Assembly (NCBI GenBank): GCA_049680625.1
Contig: JBAUID010000221.1
Coordinates: 1 to 64,000 of the forward strand
Length of the DNA: 64,000 nucleotides
Source: JAUIAI01 sp049680625
GTDB lineage: Bacteria > Pseudomonadota > Gammaproteobacteria > Burkholderiales > Burkholderiaceae_E
Direction of reading: 5' to 3'
The notes under the pieces are model-generated. The model saw nothing but the letters and a program-made list of their open reading frames with translations, searched no databases and was not told where the DNA came from. Made by a program: the position numbers and the translations under genes. Position 1 is the first letter of the stretch. Each line of letters starts with the position of its first letter. Of this stretch, positions 16,688 through 25,673 are shown piece by piece.

Positions 16688-19063
16688 TTAGAAGCCACTA
16701 CCGATCTGAAACTGTAAGCGCTGCTCATCGTCACCGGGTTCGCGATTCAGCGGGTACCCGAGGCTAAATTTCATTGCACCGATGGGCGATATCCAGGTTA
16801 CGCCAACCCCGGCCGAGTATTTGAACAACGACGTATCAATCCGGCCCGCAGGAAATACATTACCCCCGTCGAGAAAGGTAAACCATCGAAAGCTACGGTC
16901 TTTGCCGGTGCCCGCCAGAGGCAGAAGAAACTCGAGGTTGGCAACAATTTTTGTAAGTCCGCCCAATGCCGTGTTGTCTACCGGGTCGCGCCCCGGACCA
17001 AGAGAACTTGGCGCAAAACCGCGCACCGAACCAATGCCGCCGGCATAAAAGTTCTTGAACGGCGGAAACTGACGATCGCCAACCGGCCGGGCATAACCAA
17101 GGTCCAGGTTAAAAGCCATCGTGTAGTCGCGTGAGAGCGGATAAAAGAACTGCTGGTTGTACGTCGCTTTGTAGTAACGCAACTCACCGGCCGGGAGCGT
17201 GAACTCCAGATTGGCCGCGCGCAAGTGACCTTTGTTGGGCGCAAACGCATTGTCGCGACTGTCGCGAATCCAACCGACCTGGCCCAGCAGGGTTGTGCTG
17301 GAATCACCGACTCCGGGCAGGAACCGTCCAGACGGATCCGTGAATCCGGAAACGTAATCAGCATAGCGCTCAGGGGGTCGGTCACCCAGTTTCAGGCGGT
17401 TGTTCTCAAGCACCATTCCAAAGCTGATGCGGTCGATTTCCGTATAAGGCACGCTGAACTTCAGGCCAAGGCCGCTGGATCGCCATTGGTAGTCACCAAG
17501 GTCTAACTCTGCGGCGTTGAACTGCCGGGAATACAGACTTACGGCGCGGCTGACACCGTTTTGTGTGAAATAAGGCTCTATGTAGCTTAAGGACAATTGG
17601 CGGTTCACTGCGCTGGTATTCACATCGATCCCAATCGACTTTCCGGTGCCAAGAAAGTTTTGCTGATTGAACGAGCCTGACAAAATGACGCTTTCGGTAC
17701 TTGACGTGCCAATGCCAAATAAAATGTTGCCAGTCGCATTTTCAACAACCTGGACAACCAGATCGACCTGATCCGGCACCCCGGCAACCGGTTCCGTATC
17801 AATGCGAACGTCTGAAAAGTAACCTAAGCGACCAATTCGCTCGCGCGAGAGTCGAATTTTCTTGACGTCGTACCACGCATTTTCAAATTGCCGCAGTTCA
17901 CGGCGAATCACGGTATCCCGGGTGCGCGAATTGCCACGAATATTGATGCGGCGCACGTAGACACGACGGCCGGGATCAATCAGGAAACTGAAATCGACCG
18001 TACCCGCGTCACGATTCAGATCAGGCTGTGCATTCACGTTGGCAAAGGCATATCCGAGTTCACCAAGACGCTCGACGATGCGGCGGCGTGTTTCATTAAG
18101 TTCCGAGCCTGAAAAAACCTGACCCGGCCTCTGGGCGAGCAGCTCTTTAAACTCATCTTCACGGTTCAGCGTCTGACCGGCAAATTGAAGTGAAGAAATA
18201 GTGTACTGACGCCCTTCTTTGACAACCACCGTAATGTGAACATCTTCTTTGTTAGGTGTGATCGATACCTGTGTCGATTCAACGCTAAATTCCAGGTAAC
18301 CGCGGTCGAGATAGAAAGAGCGGACTGACTCCAGATCAGCGGCGAGTTTTTCACGTGCGTACTGGTCATTGCGGGTATACCAGGTCAGCCAGGTTGGGGT
18401 TGACAGCCGTAATTCGTCTAATAAAACCGCTTCGCTGAATTTAGTGTTACCGACAAAGCGAATTGAGGCAATACGCGCCGTATCACCCTCGTCTACCGTC
18501 ATGTTCAGACCAACCCGATTTCGCTCTAGCGGGGTCACGGTTGTTGTGACGGTAACTCCGTATTTACCACGGGAAAGGTATTGTTCTTTGATTGCCTGCT
18601 CAGCACGCTCAAGAACGCTGCGATCAAAAATTCGGGCAGGGGCAAGGCCAATTCCGGACAATGTGGACTTTAGGCTTTCTTCGCCGAATTCTTTTGCCCC
18701 GGTGATTTCCAACGAGGCAATTGCCGGCCTCTCATTGACAAAAACGATCAGAACATCTTGTTCAACCTCTAACCTGACATCACGAAAAAAACCAGTTGCA
18801 TACAGCGCACGTATTGCTTCGCTGGCCTTTTCGTTGGTCATGGTTTCGCCTACCCGTACCGGCAGGTAATTAAAGACCGTACCGGCTTCAACCCGCTGAA
18901 CCCCTTCGACGCGGATGTCACGAACCTCGAACGGCTCAAACGCATGGGCTACTGAGACCATAAGCAGCAAGGCCGTCAATGCCCGCACAAACGGCGGAAC
19001 GAGCGTCATCAAGGGCCGAACGACGAGGTCAGTCGTAAATCGCATAAGTAATACCAAACGCAT
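16688..19063 (-). CDS. bamA: Outer-membrane protein assembly factor BamA
   Basis: Core of the BAM complex that folds and inserts beta-barrel proteins. The 791-residue precursor has a long basic N-region and signal peptide ending SVAHA near residue 41, five POTRA domains (about 42-440, starting FEPFEVRDIRVEGVQRVEAG) and a C-terminal 16-stranded barrel with the conserved GGIGSVRGF loop (VRGF near residue 680) and C-terminal aromatic signal ending QIGSGF. Inner ATGs (for example seven codons later) are alternative starts. Two bases separate it from rseP. Confidence 0.97.
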   Translation of the reverse strand: MRLVLLMRFTTDLVVRPLMTLVPPFVRALTALLLMVSVAHAFEPFEVRDIRVEGVQRVEAGTVFNYLPVRVGETMTNEKASEAIRALYATGFFRDVRLEVEQDVLIVFVNERPAIASLEITGAKEFGEESLKSTLSGIGLAPARIFDRSVLERAEQAIKEQYLSRGKYGVTVTTTVTPLERNRVGLNMTVDEGDTARIASIRFVGNTKFSEAVLLDELRLSTPTWLTWYTRNDQYAREKLAADLESVRSFYLDRGYLEFSVESTQVSITPNKEDVHITVVVKEGRQYTISSLQFAGQTLNREDEFKELLAQRPGQVFSGSELNETRRRIVERLGELGYAFANVNAQPDLNRDAGTVDFSFLIDPGRRVYVRRINIRGNSRTRDTVIRRELRQFENAWYDVKKIRLSRERIGRLGYFSDVRIDTEPVAGVPDQVDLVVQVVENATGNILFGIGTSSTESVILSGSFNQQNFLGTGKSIGIDVNTSAVNRQLSLSYIEPYFTQNGVSRAVSLYSRQFNAAELDLGDYQWRSSGLGLKFSVPYTEIDRISFGMVLENNRLKLGDRPPERYADYVSGFTDPSGRFLPGVGDSSTTLLGQVGWIRDSRDNAFAPNKGHLRAANLEFTLPAGELRYYKATYNQQFFYPLSRDYTMAFNLDLGYARPVGDRQFPPFKNFYAGGIGSVRGFAPSSLGPGRDPVDNTALGGLTKIVANLEFLLPLAGTGKDRSFRWFTFLDGGNVFPAGRIDTSLFKYSAGVGVTWISPIGAMKFSLGYPLNREPGDDEQRLQFQIGSGF

Positions 19064-19065
19064 GG

Positions 19066-20424
19066 TTAAGTACCGATCAATCGGGTAATGTCGTTGAACA
19101 ATGCCAGCACCATTAAGGCCAGGATCATGGCGACCCCTGCCCGCTGGGTCAGATCCATGAGTCGGTCCGACAATGGCTTCCCGCGAACCGCTTCCAGTCC
19201 GTAATAAACCAGGTGACCTCCGTCGAGCACAGGTATAGGCAACAAGTTAAGAACGCCCAGGCTGATACTGATAATGGCGAGGAACTTGAGGTAAGCATAC
19301 CAACCGACTTCAGCGGTTTTACCAGCGTGGGTTGCAATCGTGACCGGGCCACTGATATTACTTAAAGACAGGTCACCCACGATCATCTTGCCAAACAAGC
19401 GCAACGAAAACAGGGTCATATCCCATGTTTGTTTGGCACCATACCGGACCGACGCCAACGGCCCGTACTGAACAAGTTCCATGGCCATTACGTTAGTCAG
19501 AGCAGCCCCGATCCGGCCAACCGACTTTCCGGCCTCCTCCGGGCGGTCAGACGTAACGGATTCAGGAATCGCACTAAGGCTCAGATCGGCTGAACCACGA
19601 CGCACGTCGATTCGAACCGGTTGACCCGGATTAGCGCGTATCACTTTAATCAAATCACCGGCACGACGTATTGGCTCACCGGCAATCGCAATCAGCTCAT
19701 CGCCAGCGACCAGGCCGGACTTCGCCGCAGGCGAATCCGGCTGAACATCGCGAATCAACACCTCACTCGGCGTAATGTCCATACCAAGCCGTTGGACAAA
19801 ATCAGGGGTTTCAGCGGCACCGGGCGGCAGGCCCGCAGTATCCAGGGCAAGATCTACCCGCTGCCCGTTTCGCTCGATGCCCACGGAGACTGCCCGCCGC
19901 TCAATTGTTGGTTCAAGCATCTTCATGCGAACGTCATGCCATGAGCGAATCAGATCCCCATCGAGTTCAACAATACGGTCTCCTGAAGCAACACCAGCCT
20001 GGGCTGCCGCCGAATTTTGCGGCGGCTGACCAACAACTGGAGCCGGTTCGTCAACACCGATCCAGCCAACAATGGCGTACAGCACAATCGCCAGCAGGAA
20101 ATTGGCCAATGGCCCCCCCGCCACGATGATCGAACGGCGACCAAGGGACTGACGAGTGAACGCCCGTGGCAGATCTGCCGACGCAATTGGCGTTTCAGTA
20201 TCGCGCTCGTCAACCATTTTGACGTAACCGCCCAGCGGAATTGCGCCGAACGACCACTCAGTCTGATCCGGACCAAGGCGGAACTGGAAAAGCGGCTTAC
20301 CAAACCCAATTGAAAACCTCAGAACTTTGACATCAAAGTACCGGGCGGCCAGGTAGTGACCCATTTCATGGACGAATATCAATATCGTCAGGGCCACCAG
20401 AAAGGCGATGATTGTTGTTAACAC
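19066..20424 (-). CDS. rseP: Site-2 zinc metalloprotease RseP
   Basis: Intramembrane protease that releases the envelope-stress sigma factor by cutting its anti-sigma partner. 452 residues: first membrane helix with the zinc site FVHEMGHYLAARYF (His19, Glu20, His23), two tandem PDZ domains in the periplasm (about 110-300) and C-terminal helices with NLLPIPVLDGGHLVYY, the second metal motif. The start codon is GTG at 20424; no ATG precedes the first membrane helix. Located between dxr and bamA as in most relatives. Confidence 0.97.
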   Translation of the reverse strand: MLTTIIAFLVALTILIFVHEMGHYLAARYFDVKVLRFSIGFGKPLFQFRLGPDQTEWSFGAIPLGGYVKMVDERDTETPIASADLPRAFTRQSLGRRSIIVAGGPLANFLLAIVLYAIVGWIGVDEPAPVVGQPPQNSAAAQAGVASGDRIVELDGDLIRSWHDVRMKMLEPTIERRAVSVGIERNGQRVDLALDTAGLPPGAAETPDFVQRLGMDITPSEVLIRDVQPDSPAAKSGLVAGDELIAIAGEPIRRAGDLIKVIRANPGQPVRIDVRRGSADLSLSAIPESVTSDRPEEAGKSVGRIGAALTNVMAMELVQYGPLASVRYGAKQTWDMTLFSLRLFGKMIVGDLSLSNISGPVTIATHAGKTAEVGWYAYLKFLAIISISLGVLNLLPIPVLDGGHLVYYGLEAVRGKPLSDRLMDLTQRAGVAMILALMVLALFNDITRLIGT

Positions 20425-20442
20425 GATCGGTTATCCAAGAGT

Positions 20443-21612
20443 TCAGTCAGTTACTAAGGAGTTTGCCACTTCACGGGCTTGTTTATCTTGTTCCAGTACT
20501 TCTTCGATGGAAACTGCCGCCTTCAGCGTGTGGAGCCGGGCAACACATTCCTGGTTAATGCGGGCAATGTCATTAAAGCCAAGCCGATCATCAAGAAACG
20601 CCTGAACCGCCACTTCGTTGGCAGCGTTGAGAATACACGCGCAAGCGCCACCACTTTGCATGGCCTGAATGGCCAGGGCAAGACAAGGGAAACGAAGCGT
20701 ATCGGGTTGCTCAAAATGTAAGCGGCCAATATCGGCGAGGGACAGTCCGGCGACCCCACTCACAATGCGCTCCGGCCACGCAAGCGCGTGGGCGATAGGC
20801 GTTCGCATATCCGGATTACCCAGTTGCGCGAGAGTTGAACCATCTTCGTATTCGACCATCGAATGAACAATGCTCTCTGGATGGATCAACACATCGATTT
20901 TGTCGTGTGATACCCCAAAAAGATAGTGGGCTTCGATAAGTTCCAGCCCCTTATTCATCATCGTGGCCGAATCGACGGAAATTTTTCGACCCATAGACCA
21001 ATTTGGGTGAGCACAGGCCTGCGCTGGGGTCGCCGCTTGCATTTCGTCGATCGACCACTCGCGAAACGGCCCTCCCGATGCGGTCAGGACTATCCGGGAA
21101 ATACCGCCGTGGGTTGTGACTTCTCCGGCCGGAAGGCACTGAAAAACGGCGTTGTGCTCGCTGTCAATCGGCAACACCGTGGCACCAGCATGGCGGGCGG
21201 CCGCCATGAACAAATCACCGGCCATGACCAGGGCTTCTTTGTTGGCCAGCAGGACCCGCTTACCCGAACGAGCGGCGGCCAACGTAGGCTCGAGACCGGC
21301 GGCACCGACGATTGCAGCCATTACGATGTCGACGGCCGGGGCACTGGCCACCTCGGCCAGGGCTGCCCGGCCACTCAATACTTCAGTTGTCGAACCCTGG
21401 ATGAGCTTGCGCAACCGGTTCGCGCCGGTCTCGTTGGCAACAACCGCAAAGCGCGGCTGGTATTTCAGGCATTGTTCAGCCAGCAATTCAATACGCGCAT
21501 GCCCGGTCAGGGCGAACAAGTCGAAGCGATCACGATGGCGCGCAATCACGTCCAGCGTACTCTGGCCAATTGACCCGGTTGCCCCCAGGACAGTGACTTG
21601 TTGTATCGTCAT
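20443..21612 (-). CDS. dxr: 1-deoxy-D-xylulose 5-phosphate reductoisomerase
   Basis: Second step of the MEP isoprenoid pathway, making MEP from DXP with NADPH. The 389-residue protein starts with the nucleotide-binding VTVLGATGSIGQSTLDVIAR, has LANKEALVMAG and the metal-binding PIDSEHNAVFQCL, then the flexible loop TASGGPFREW and the C-terminal MNKGLELIEAHYLF. Normal length. Overlaps cdsA by 4 bases (ATGA), placing isoprenoid supply next to uppS. Confidence 0.98.
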   Translation of the reverse strand: MTIQQVTVLGATGSIGQSTLDVIARHRDRFDLFALTGHARIELLAEQCLKYQPRFAVVANETGANRLRKLIQGSTTEVLSGRAALAEVASAPAVDIVMAAIVGAAGLEPTLAAARSGKRVLLANKEALVMAGDLFMAAARHAGATVLPIDSEHNAVFQCLPAGEVTTHGGISRIVLTASGGPFREWSIDEMQAATPAQACAHPNWSMGRKISVDSATMMNKGLELIEAHYLFGVSHDKIDVLIHPESIVHSMVEYEDGSTLAQLGNPDMRTPIAHALAWPERIVSGVAGLSLADIGRLHFEQPDTLRFPCLALAIQAMQSGGACACILNAANEVAVQAFLDDRLGFNDIARINQECVARLHTLKAAVSIEEVLEQDKQAREVANSLVTD

Positions 21613-22448
21613 GCCAGAATCAGGTGAAGTAAACCAGCTGCGGGCATTGTCGGCAACAGCGCATCGATACGATCCAGGACACCACCGTGACCGGGCAAGC
21701 TGCGACCACTGTCTTTGACCCCGGCCTGGCGCTTAAGCATCGACTCGTGCAAGTCGCCCAGTATCGATAAGGCCGCCATTATTGCCAGCACAACAATACC
21801 GGCCAACGGACCCCAGGATGAAATGAGTAGCGTAGGCAAGCTGTTGTCTGCGCCGGGATAAGGCGCCACCAGCAGACCTGCAACAACAACCAGAAAAGCG
21901 CCACCAATTGCCCCTTCCCAGCTTTTGCCAGGGCTGATATCAGGTGCCAATTTACGTCGCCCAATTGCGCGTCCGACAAAATAAGCGCCAATATCCGCGA
22001 TCCAGACGATGCACAAGGCGGCAATTAACGCGTCAGCCCCTGTTTGGCGCAGTGCGTATAAAGAAAGCCAACAGGTAAATAAGATCAGAAAAACCGGTAT
22101 TGGTCCCCAGCCGGCAACCCGGTGGGCCCGTAGCCGCAGCGGAGCAGCAACTACCCAGTAAATAAGCGACGCTACCAGCAGGGCCGGATACAAAACACCT
22201 GTCATCGCGGCGAGTGTCGCCGGCGTGCCAGTTGCTTCCAGCACCAACCAGAGCAGCCCTGACCCAAGCAAAGCGATAACCAGCCCATAGCCTGTTGCCT
22301 TACCAGTCTGCAGGCGACGCCACTCCCAGCCTGCGGTGGCCAAAAAGACGAGCGTGACAACGCCCCAGTAAACGGGATTCAGAACAAATATTGTCGGCAG
22401 AAGGACGGCCAGCAAAACCACGGCCGTCACAAGGCGTTGCCAAAGCAT
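21609..22448 (-). CDS. cdsA: Phosphatidate cytidylyltransferase
   Basis: Integral membrane enzyme making CDP-diacylglycerol from CTP and phosphatidate. 279 residues with about seven or eight hydrophobic helices and the CDS signature split over SPGKSWEGAIGG and SILGDLHESMLKRQAGVKDS plus GRSLPGHGGVLDRIDAL. Overlaps uppS by one base and dxr by four. Confidence 0.96.
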   Translation of the reverse strand: MLWQRLVTAVVLLAVLLPTIFVLNPVYWGVVTLVFLATAGWEWRRLQTGKATGYGLVIALLGSGLLWLVLEATGTPATLAAMTGVLYPALLVASLIYWVVAAPLRLRAHRVAGWGPIPVFLILFTCWLSLYALRQTGADALIAALCIVWIADIGAYFVGRAIGRRKLAPDISPGKSWEGAIGGAFLVVVAGLLVAPYPGADNSLPTLLISSWGPLAGIVVLAIMAALSILGDLHESMLKRQAGVKDSGRSLPGHGGVLDRIDALLPTMPAAGLLHLILA

Positions 22449-23212
22449 CAGGCGGTCAACTGGGCACTGGTTCGCCCAAAACGCCGTTCCCGGACAGCAA
22501 AACTGGTCAATGCCAGTTCAAACGCCTTCTTGTCAAAATCAGGCCAGAACGTATCGGTGAAATACAGCTCAGAATAAGCGAGCTGCCAGAGTAAAAAATT
22601 ACTAATACGTTGTTCACCACCAGTTCGAATAAATAGATCCGGCTCGGGGGCGTAGGCCATAGCCAGATAAGAAGACAATCCCGCTTCGGTGATTTTTTCA
22701 GGGTCGGCAGCCAACTCCGGGTGCTCGCGAAGCAATCGGGCTGTCGCCTGAATGACGTCCCAGCGTCCACCGTAGTTCGCTGCAATTGTAAGTACCAATC
22801 GGGAATTATTCGCTGTGCGCTGCTCTGCCTGGCGAATCAGGGTCTGCAGTTTGTCATCGAAGCGAGACATATCTCCGACAACCCGCAGCCGAATTCCGTT
22901 GCCCCGAAGCTGCGCAAGCTCACGCTCAAGGGTACGCATGAACAGCCGCATCAACACAGTAACTTCTTCAGCGGGACGTCGCCAGTTCTCAGAACTGAAG
23001 GCAAACAAGGTCAGGTAGTCAACTCCGCTTTCAACCGCAGCTTCGACCGTGGTACGGACAGCCTCAACCCCGCGCACATGGCCCGCCACCCGAGGCAGGT
23101 GGCGTTTCGTTGCCCACCGACCATTGCCATCCATGATGATCGCCACGTGCTTCGGACCACCATTGGATTCTGACATTGCACGTACGGAAGCTGAATGTGT
23201 CGGCGCATTCAT
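22448..23212 (-). CDS. uppS: Undecaprenyl diphosphate synthase
   Basis: Cis-prenyltransferase producing the C55 lipid carrier for peptidoglycan and O-antigen. 254 residues with HVAIIMDGNGRWATKR (catalytic Asp), LTLFAFSSENWRRP, and the C-terminal PDLFIRTGGEQRISNFLLWQ and YFTDTFWPDF. The frame also has a TTG four codons upstream at 23224 and an ATG at 23176; none has a clear ribosome-binding site. I chose the ATG at 23212 because it gives the usual short N-terminal extension. Confidence 0.96.
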   Translation of the reverse strand: MNAPTHSASVRAMSESNGGPKHVAIIMDGNGRWATKRHLPRVAGHVRGVEAVRTTVEAAVESGVDYLTLFAFSSENWRRPAEEVTVLMRLFMRTLERELAQLRGNGIRLRVVGDMSRFDDKLQTLIRQAEQRTANNSRLVLTIAANYGGRWDVIQATARLLREHPELAADPEKITEAGLSSYLAMAYAPEPDLFIRTGGEQRISNFLLWQLAYSELYFTDTFWPDFDKKAFELALTSFAVRERRFGRTSAQLTA

Positions 23213-23238
23213 CTGGGGGGACAAGAGATGACTGCCAC

Positions 23239-23799
23239 TTAGACAGTCATAATCTCCTGCTCTTTTTTCTCAAGGATTTTGTCAATTTCCGCAATGTAGC
23301 GGTCGGTCAGCTTTTGAATATCATCCTGCGCGCGACGCTCGTCGTCTTCGGAAATCTCTTTGTCCTTGAGGAGTTTTTTAAAACTATCGTTAGCATCGCG
23401 ACGCAGGTTCCGAACCGCCACCTTTCCCTGTTCGCTATCACCACGAACAACTTTCACAAGTTCTTTGCGACGCTCCTCTGAAAGTGGCGGCATCGGCACT
23501 CGGATCAAATCACCAACTGTTGCCGGATTAAGACCAAGGTCAGAATCTCGTATCGCCTTGTCAATCGCTGTAACCAGCTTTTTCTCCCAGGGTGTCACTG
23601 CAATAGTCCGTGAGTCGGAGAGGGTTACGCTGGCCACTTGGGATACCGGCACCATCGAGCCATAGTAGTCAACCATGACGTGATCCAACAAACCTGTACT
23701 GGCACGTCCGGTGCGAATTTTCGACAAACTGGTTTGCAGAGATTCCAGCGATTTTTGCATCTTCGCTTCTGAAGCCCGCATGACTTCGGCAATACTCAT
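23239..23799 (-). CDS. frr: Ribosome recycling factor
   Basis: Splits post-termination ribosomes together with EF-G. The 186-residue protein starts MSIAEVMRASEAKMQKSLES and contains SKIRTGRASTGLLD, ITVTPWEKK-like TIAVTPWEKK, IRVPMPPLSEERRKELVK and RRDANDSFKKLLKD. A longer frame opens at 23850, but GGGAGA precedes the ATG at 23799 and the N-terminus then matches the family. Lies 19 bases after pyrH. Confidence 0.98.
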   Translation of the reverse strand: MSIAEVMRASEAKMQKSLESLQTSLSKIRTGRASTGLLDHVMVDYYGSMVPVSQVASVTLSDSRTIAVTPWEKKLVTAIDKAIRDSDLGLNPATVGDLIRVPMPPLSEERRKELVKVVRGDSEQGKVAVRNLRRDANDSFKKLLKDKEISEDDERRAQDDIQKLTDRYIAEIDKILEKKEQEIMTV

Positions 23800-23818
23800 G
23801 TCGTCTCCCGTGGACAGA

Positions 23819-24544
23819 TCAAAGGTGAACCAGAGTCCCTTCGGCCTCACCTGCGATGACGCGCTTGAGCGCGCCTTCTTTTAAGATAGAAAAAACGTTG
23901 ATCGGCAATCGCTGATCGCGGCACAACGCAAATGCGGTTGCGTCCATCACCTTGAGGTCTTTGGATATGGCCTCATCAAAACTGATCTGCTCGTAGCGCG
24001 TGGCAGTTGGATCTTTATTCGGATCTGCCGAATAAATACCGTCAACCTTGGTCGCTTTAAGCACAATTTCAGCGCCAATCTCTGCACCACGCAATGCTGC
24101 CGCAGTGTCGGTAGTGAAAAATGGATTACCCGTTCCGGCGGCAAAAATAACAATTTTCCCTTCTTCCAGATAGCGAAGCGCCTTGGGCCGAATATAAGGC
24201 TCAACCACTTGTTCAATTTTTAGCGCCGACTGGACGCGCGCCTGTACGCCGGCATTAGTAAAGGCTTCTTGCAGGGCCAGCGAATTCATGACCGTGGCCA
24301 GCATGCCCATGTAGTCACCAGTTGCCCGGTCCATACCGGCCGCGCCCAGGGCAATACCACGAAATATATTGCCGCCGCCAATCACAACGGCGATCTGTGT
24401 CCCGGCCGCAGCCACCTCGGCAACCTCGTTGACCATTCGGGTCAGTGTTTCCTGGTTGATGCCAAAGGCATCATCGCCCATCAACGCCTCACCGGAGAGT
24501 TTGAGCAATACCCGCTTAAATCGTTTCCCGGCGCTCGAACTCAT
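23819..24544 (-). CDS. pyrH: UMP kinase
   Basis: Amino-acid-kinase-fold enzyme phosphorylating UMP to UDP, feeding UDP-sugars and pyrimidine nucleotides. 241 residues with FKRVLLKLSGEALMGDDAFG at the start, IAVVIGGGNIFRG and the DSTAALRGAEIGAEIVLKAT-like segment TDTAAALRGAEIGAEIVLKA. Normal length. Sits in the conserved rpsB-tsf-pyrH-frr order. Confidence 0.98.
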   Translation of the reverse strand: MSSSAGKRFKRVLLKLSGEALMGDDAFGINQETLTRMVNEVAEVAAAGTQIAVVIGGGNIFRGIALGAAGMDRATGDYMGMLATVMNSLALQEAFTNAGVQARVQSALKIEQVVEPYIRPKALRYLEEGKIVIFAAGTGNPFFTTDTAAALRGAEIGAEIVLKATKVDGIYSADPNKDPTATRYEQISFDEAISKDLKVMDATAFALCRDQRLPINVFSILKEGALKRVIAGEAEGTLVHL

Positions 24545-24608
24545 ATCAACCTAACTCCTGCTAATGGGCTAATTTGTAATTTGGTAATTTGGTATATGAA
24601 TCTATGCC

Positions 24609-24635
24609 TGCCATGGCTCTTACGGAGCCATGGCA
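24609..24635 (-). terminator. Perfect 11-bp hairpin between tsf and pyrH
   Basis: TGCCATGGCTC (24609-24619) and its exact complement GAGCCATGGCA (24625-24635) enclose a 5-base loop, 13 bases after the tsf stop. No run of U follows on the minus strand, so it may be a weak terminator, an RNA-processing site or a 3'-end stabiliser that lowers expression of pyrH and downstream genes relative to tsf. Confidence 0.6.
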
Positions 24636-24647
24636 CAAATAACGGTT

Positions 24648-25532
24648 TTAACGTGCTGCCGCCGCCTGTGCAGCCACTTCTGCGGCGAAGTCCGTCTCTT
24701 TCTTTTCAATTCCTTCACCGACGATGAACAACGAGAAAGACTTAACATCAGCCTTGCGCGCTTTCAGCAGCTTTTCTATTGTTTGCTTGTCGTCTTTTAC
24801 GAAAGCCTGACCCAGTAAGGTGACTTCCTTCAGATACTTCTGAACCGTGCCGTCAACCATTTTGGCCACAATCTCAGCGGGCTTACCCGACTCCGCGGCT
24901 TTTTCTTCTGCAATCGTCCGTTCGCGTGCGATGTCTTCAGCCGGGACGCCGTCCTGGTTCAGTGCCCGCGGCTTAGATGCCGCGATATGCATCGCCAGAT
25001 CCCGACCGAGCTCTTCGTCACCACCCTCAAGGTCAAGCAGCACACCAATTTTGCTGCCGCCGTGTATATAACTGAACAGAGACCCGACGGCCTCTACGCG
25101 AACGAAACGCCGCAGTGACAAATTCTCGCCGATCTTGCCGATTAAAGCCGTTCGGGTTGTTTCGACCGGCACCCCATCCAGTTCCAATGCGGACAGCGCC
25201 GCAACGTCAGCCGGATTACTGTCGGCAATCAGTTTTGAACAGCCCGCAGCAAACGCCTGGAAATCATCGTTTTTAGCCACAAAGTCGGTTTCGCAGTTCA
25301 TCTCGAGCATCACGCCCAGTTTTCGGTCAGCCGAAATAAACACGGCGACAATACCTTCAGCCGCAATTCGTGACGCAGCTTTGCTGGCCTTGTTGCCAAG
25401 TTTTACCCGCAGAATTTCTTCTGCCCGCCCCATGTCGCCATCGGCTTCAGTCAGCGCTTTTTTGCATTCCATCATTGGCGCGTCAGTTTTTTCGCGCAAC
25501 TCTTTCACCATCGCAGCGGTGATAGCACTCAT
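24648..25532 (-). CDS. tsf: Elongation factor Ts
   Basis: Guanine-nucleotide exchange factor for EF-Tu. 294 residues with the N-terminal UBA-like region MVKELREKTDAPMMECKKAL, the NEAV-like ILRVKLGNKASKAASRIAAE segment and the core residues EMNCETDFVAKNDDFQ (TDFV contacts EF-Tu). C-terminal VTLLGQAFVKDDKQTIEKLL is also typical. Downstream of rpsB after a gap that carries two hairpins. Confidence 0.98.
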   Translation of the reverse strand: MSAITAAMVKELREKTDAPMMECKKALTEADGDMGRAEEILRVKLGNKASKAASRIAAEGIVAVFISADRKLGVMLEMNCETDFVAKNDDFQAFAAGCSKLIADSNPADVAALSALELDGVPVETTRTALIGKIGENLSLRRFVRVEAVGSLFSYIHGGSKIGVLLDLEGGDEELGRDLAMHIAASKPRALNQDGVPAEDIARERTIAEEKAAESGKPAEIVAKMVDGTVQKYLKEVTLLGQAFVKDDKQTIEKLLKARKADVKSFSLFIVGEGIEKKETDFAAEVAAQAAAAR

Positions 25533-25607
25533 TCTTGTTCCTTATTTCTTTGGTGGTTCACAACCCGTCCTGGTTCTCGGTCCGTCCTGGCTCACGATCA
25601 ATTTCCT

Positions 25608-25625
25608 GACCCGGGATACCGGGTC
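25608..25625 (-). terminator. Second hairpin in the rpsB-tsf gap
   Basis: GACCCGG (25608-25614) pairs perfectly with CCGGGTC (25619-25625) around a GATA loop. It follows the stronger rpsB-proximal hairpin by 15 bases and has no U-run. Probably an attenuator element or mRNA-stability structure. Confidence 0.4.
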
Positions 25626-25640
25626 GGCAGGTCGGTGGGC

Positions 25641-25667
25641 AAAAAGCAGGGGGGCCGGTTCGGCCCC
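25641..25667 (-). terminator. Terminator or attenuator after rpsB
   Basis: On the minus strand a GGGGCCG stem with a 3-base loop and perfect partner CGGCCCC (25651-25667) is followed after a few bases by TTTTT (complement of 25641-25645). It lies 7 bases after the rpsB stop and ahead of tsf. In E. coli partial termination between rpsB and tsf sets their ratio; the same is inferred here. Confidence 0.65.
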
Positions 25668-25673
25668 GCCTTA

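Noticed and set aside
20926..21573. Plus-strand frame of 215 codons
   Set aside because: Entirely antisense to dxr; a by-product of codon bias.
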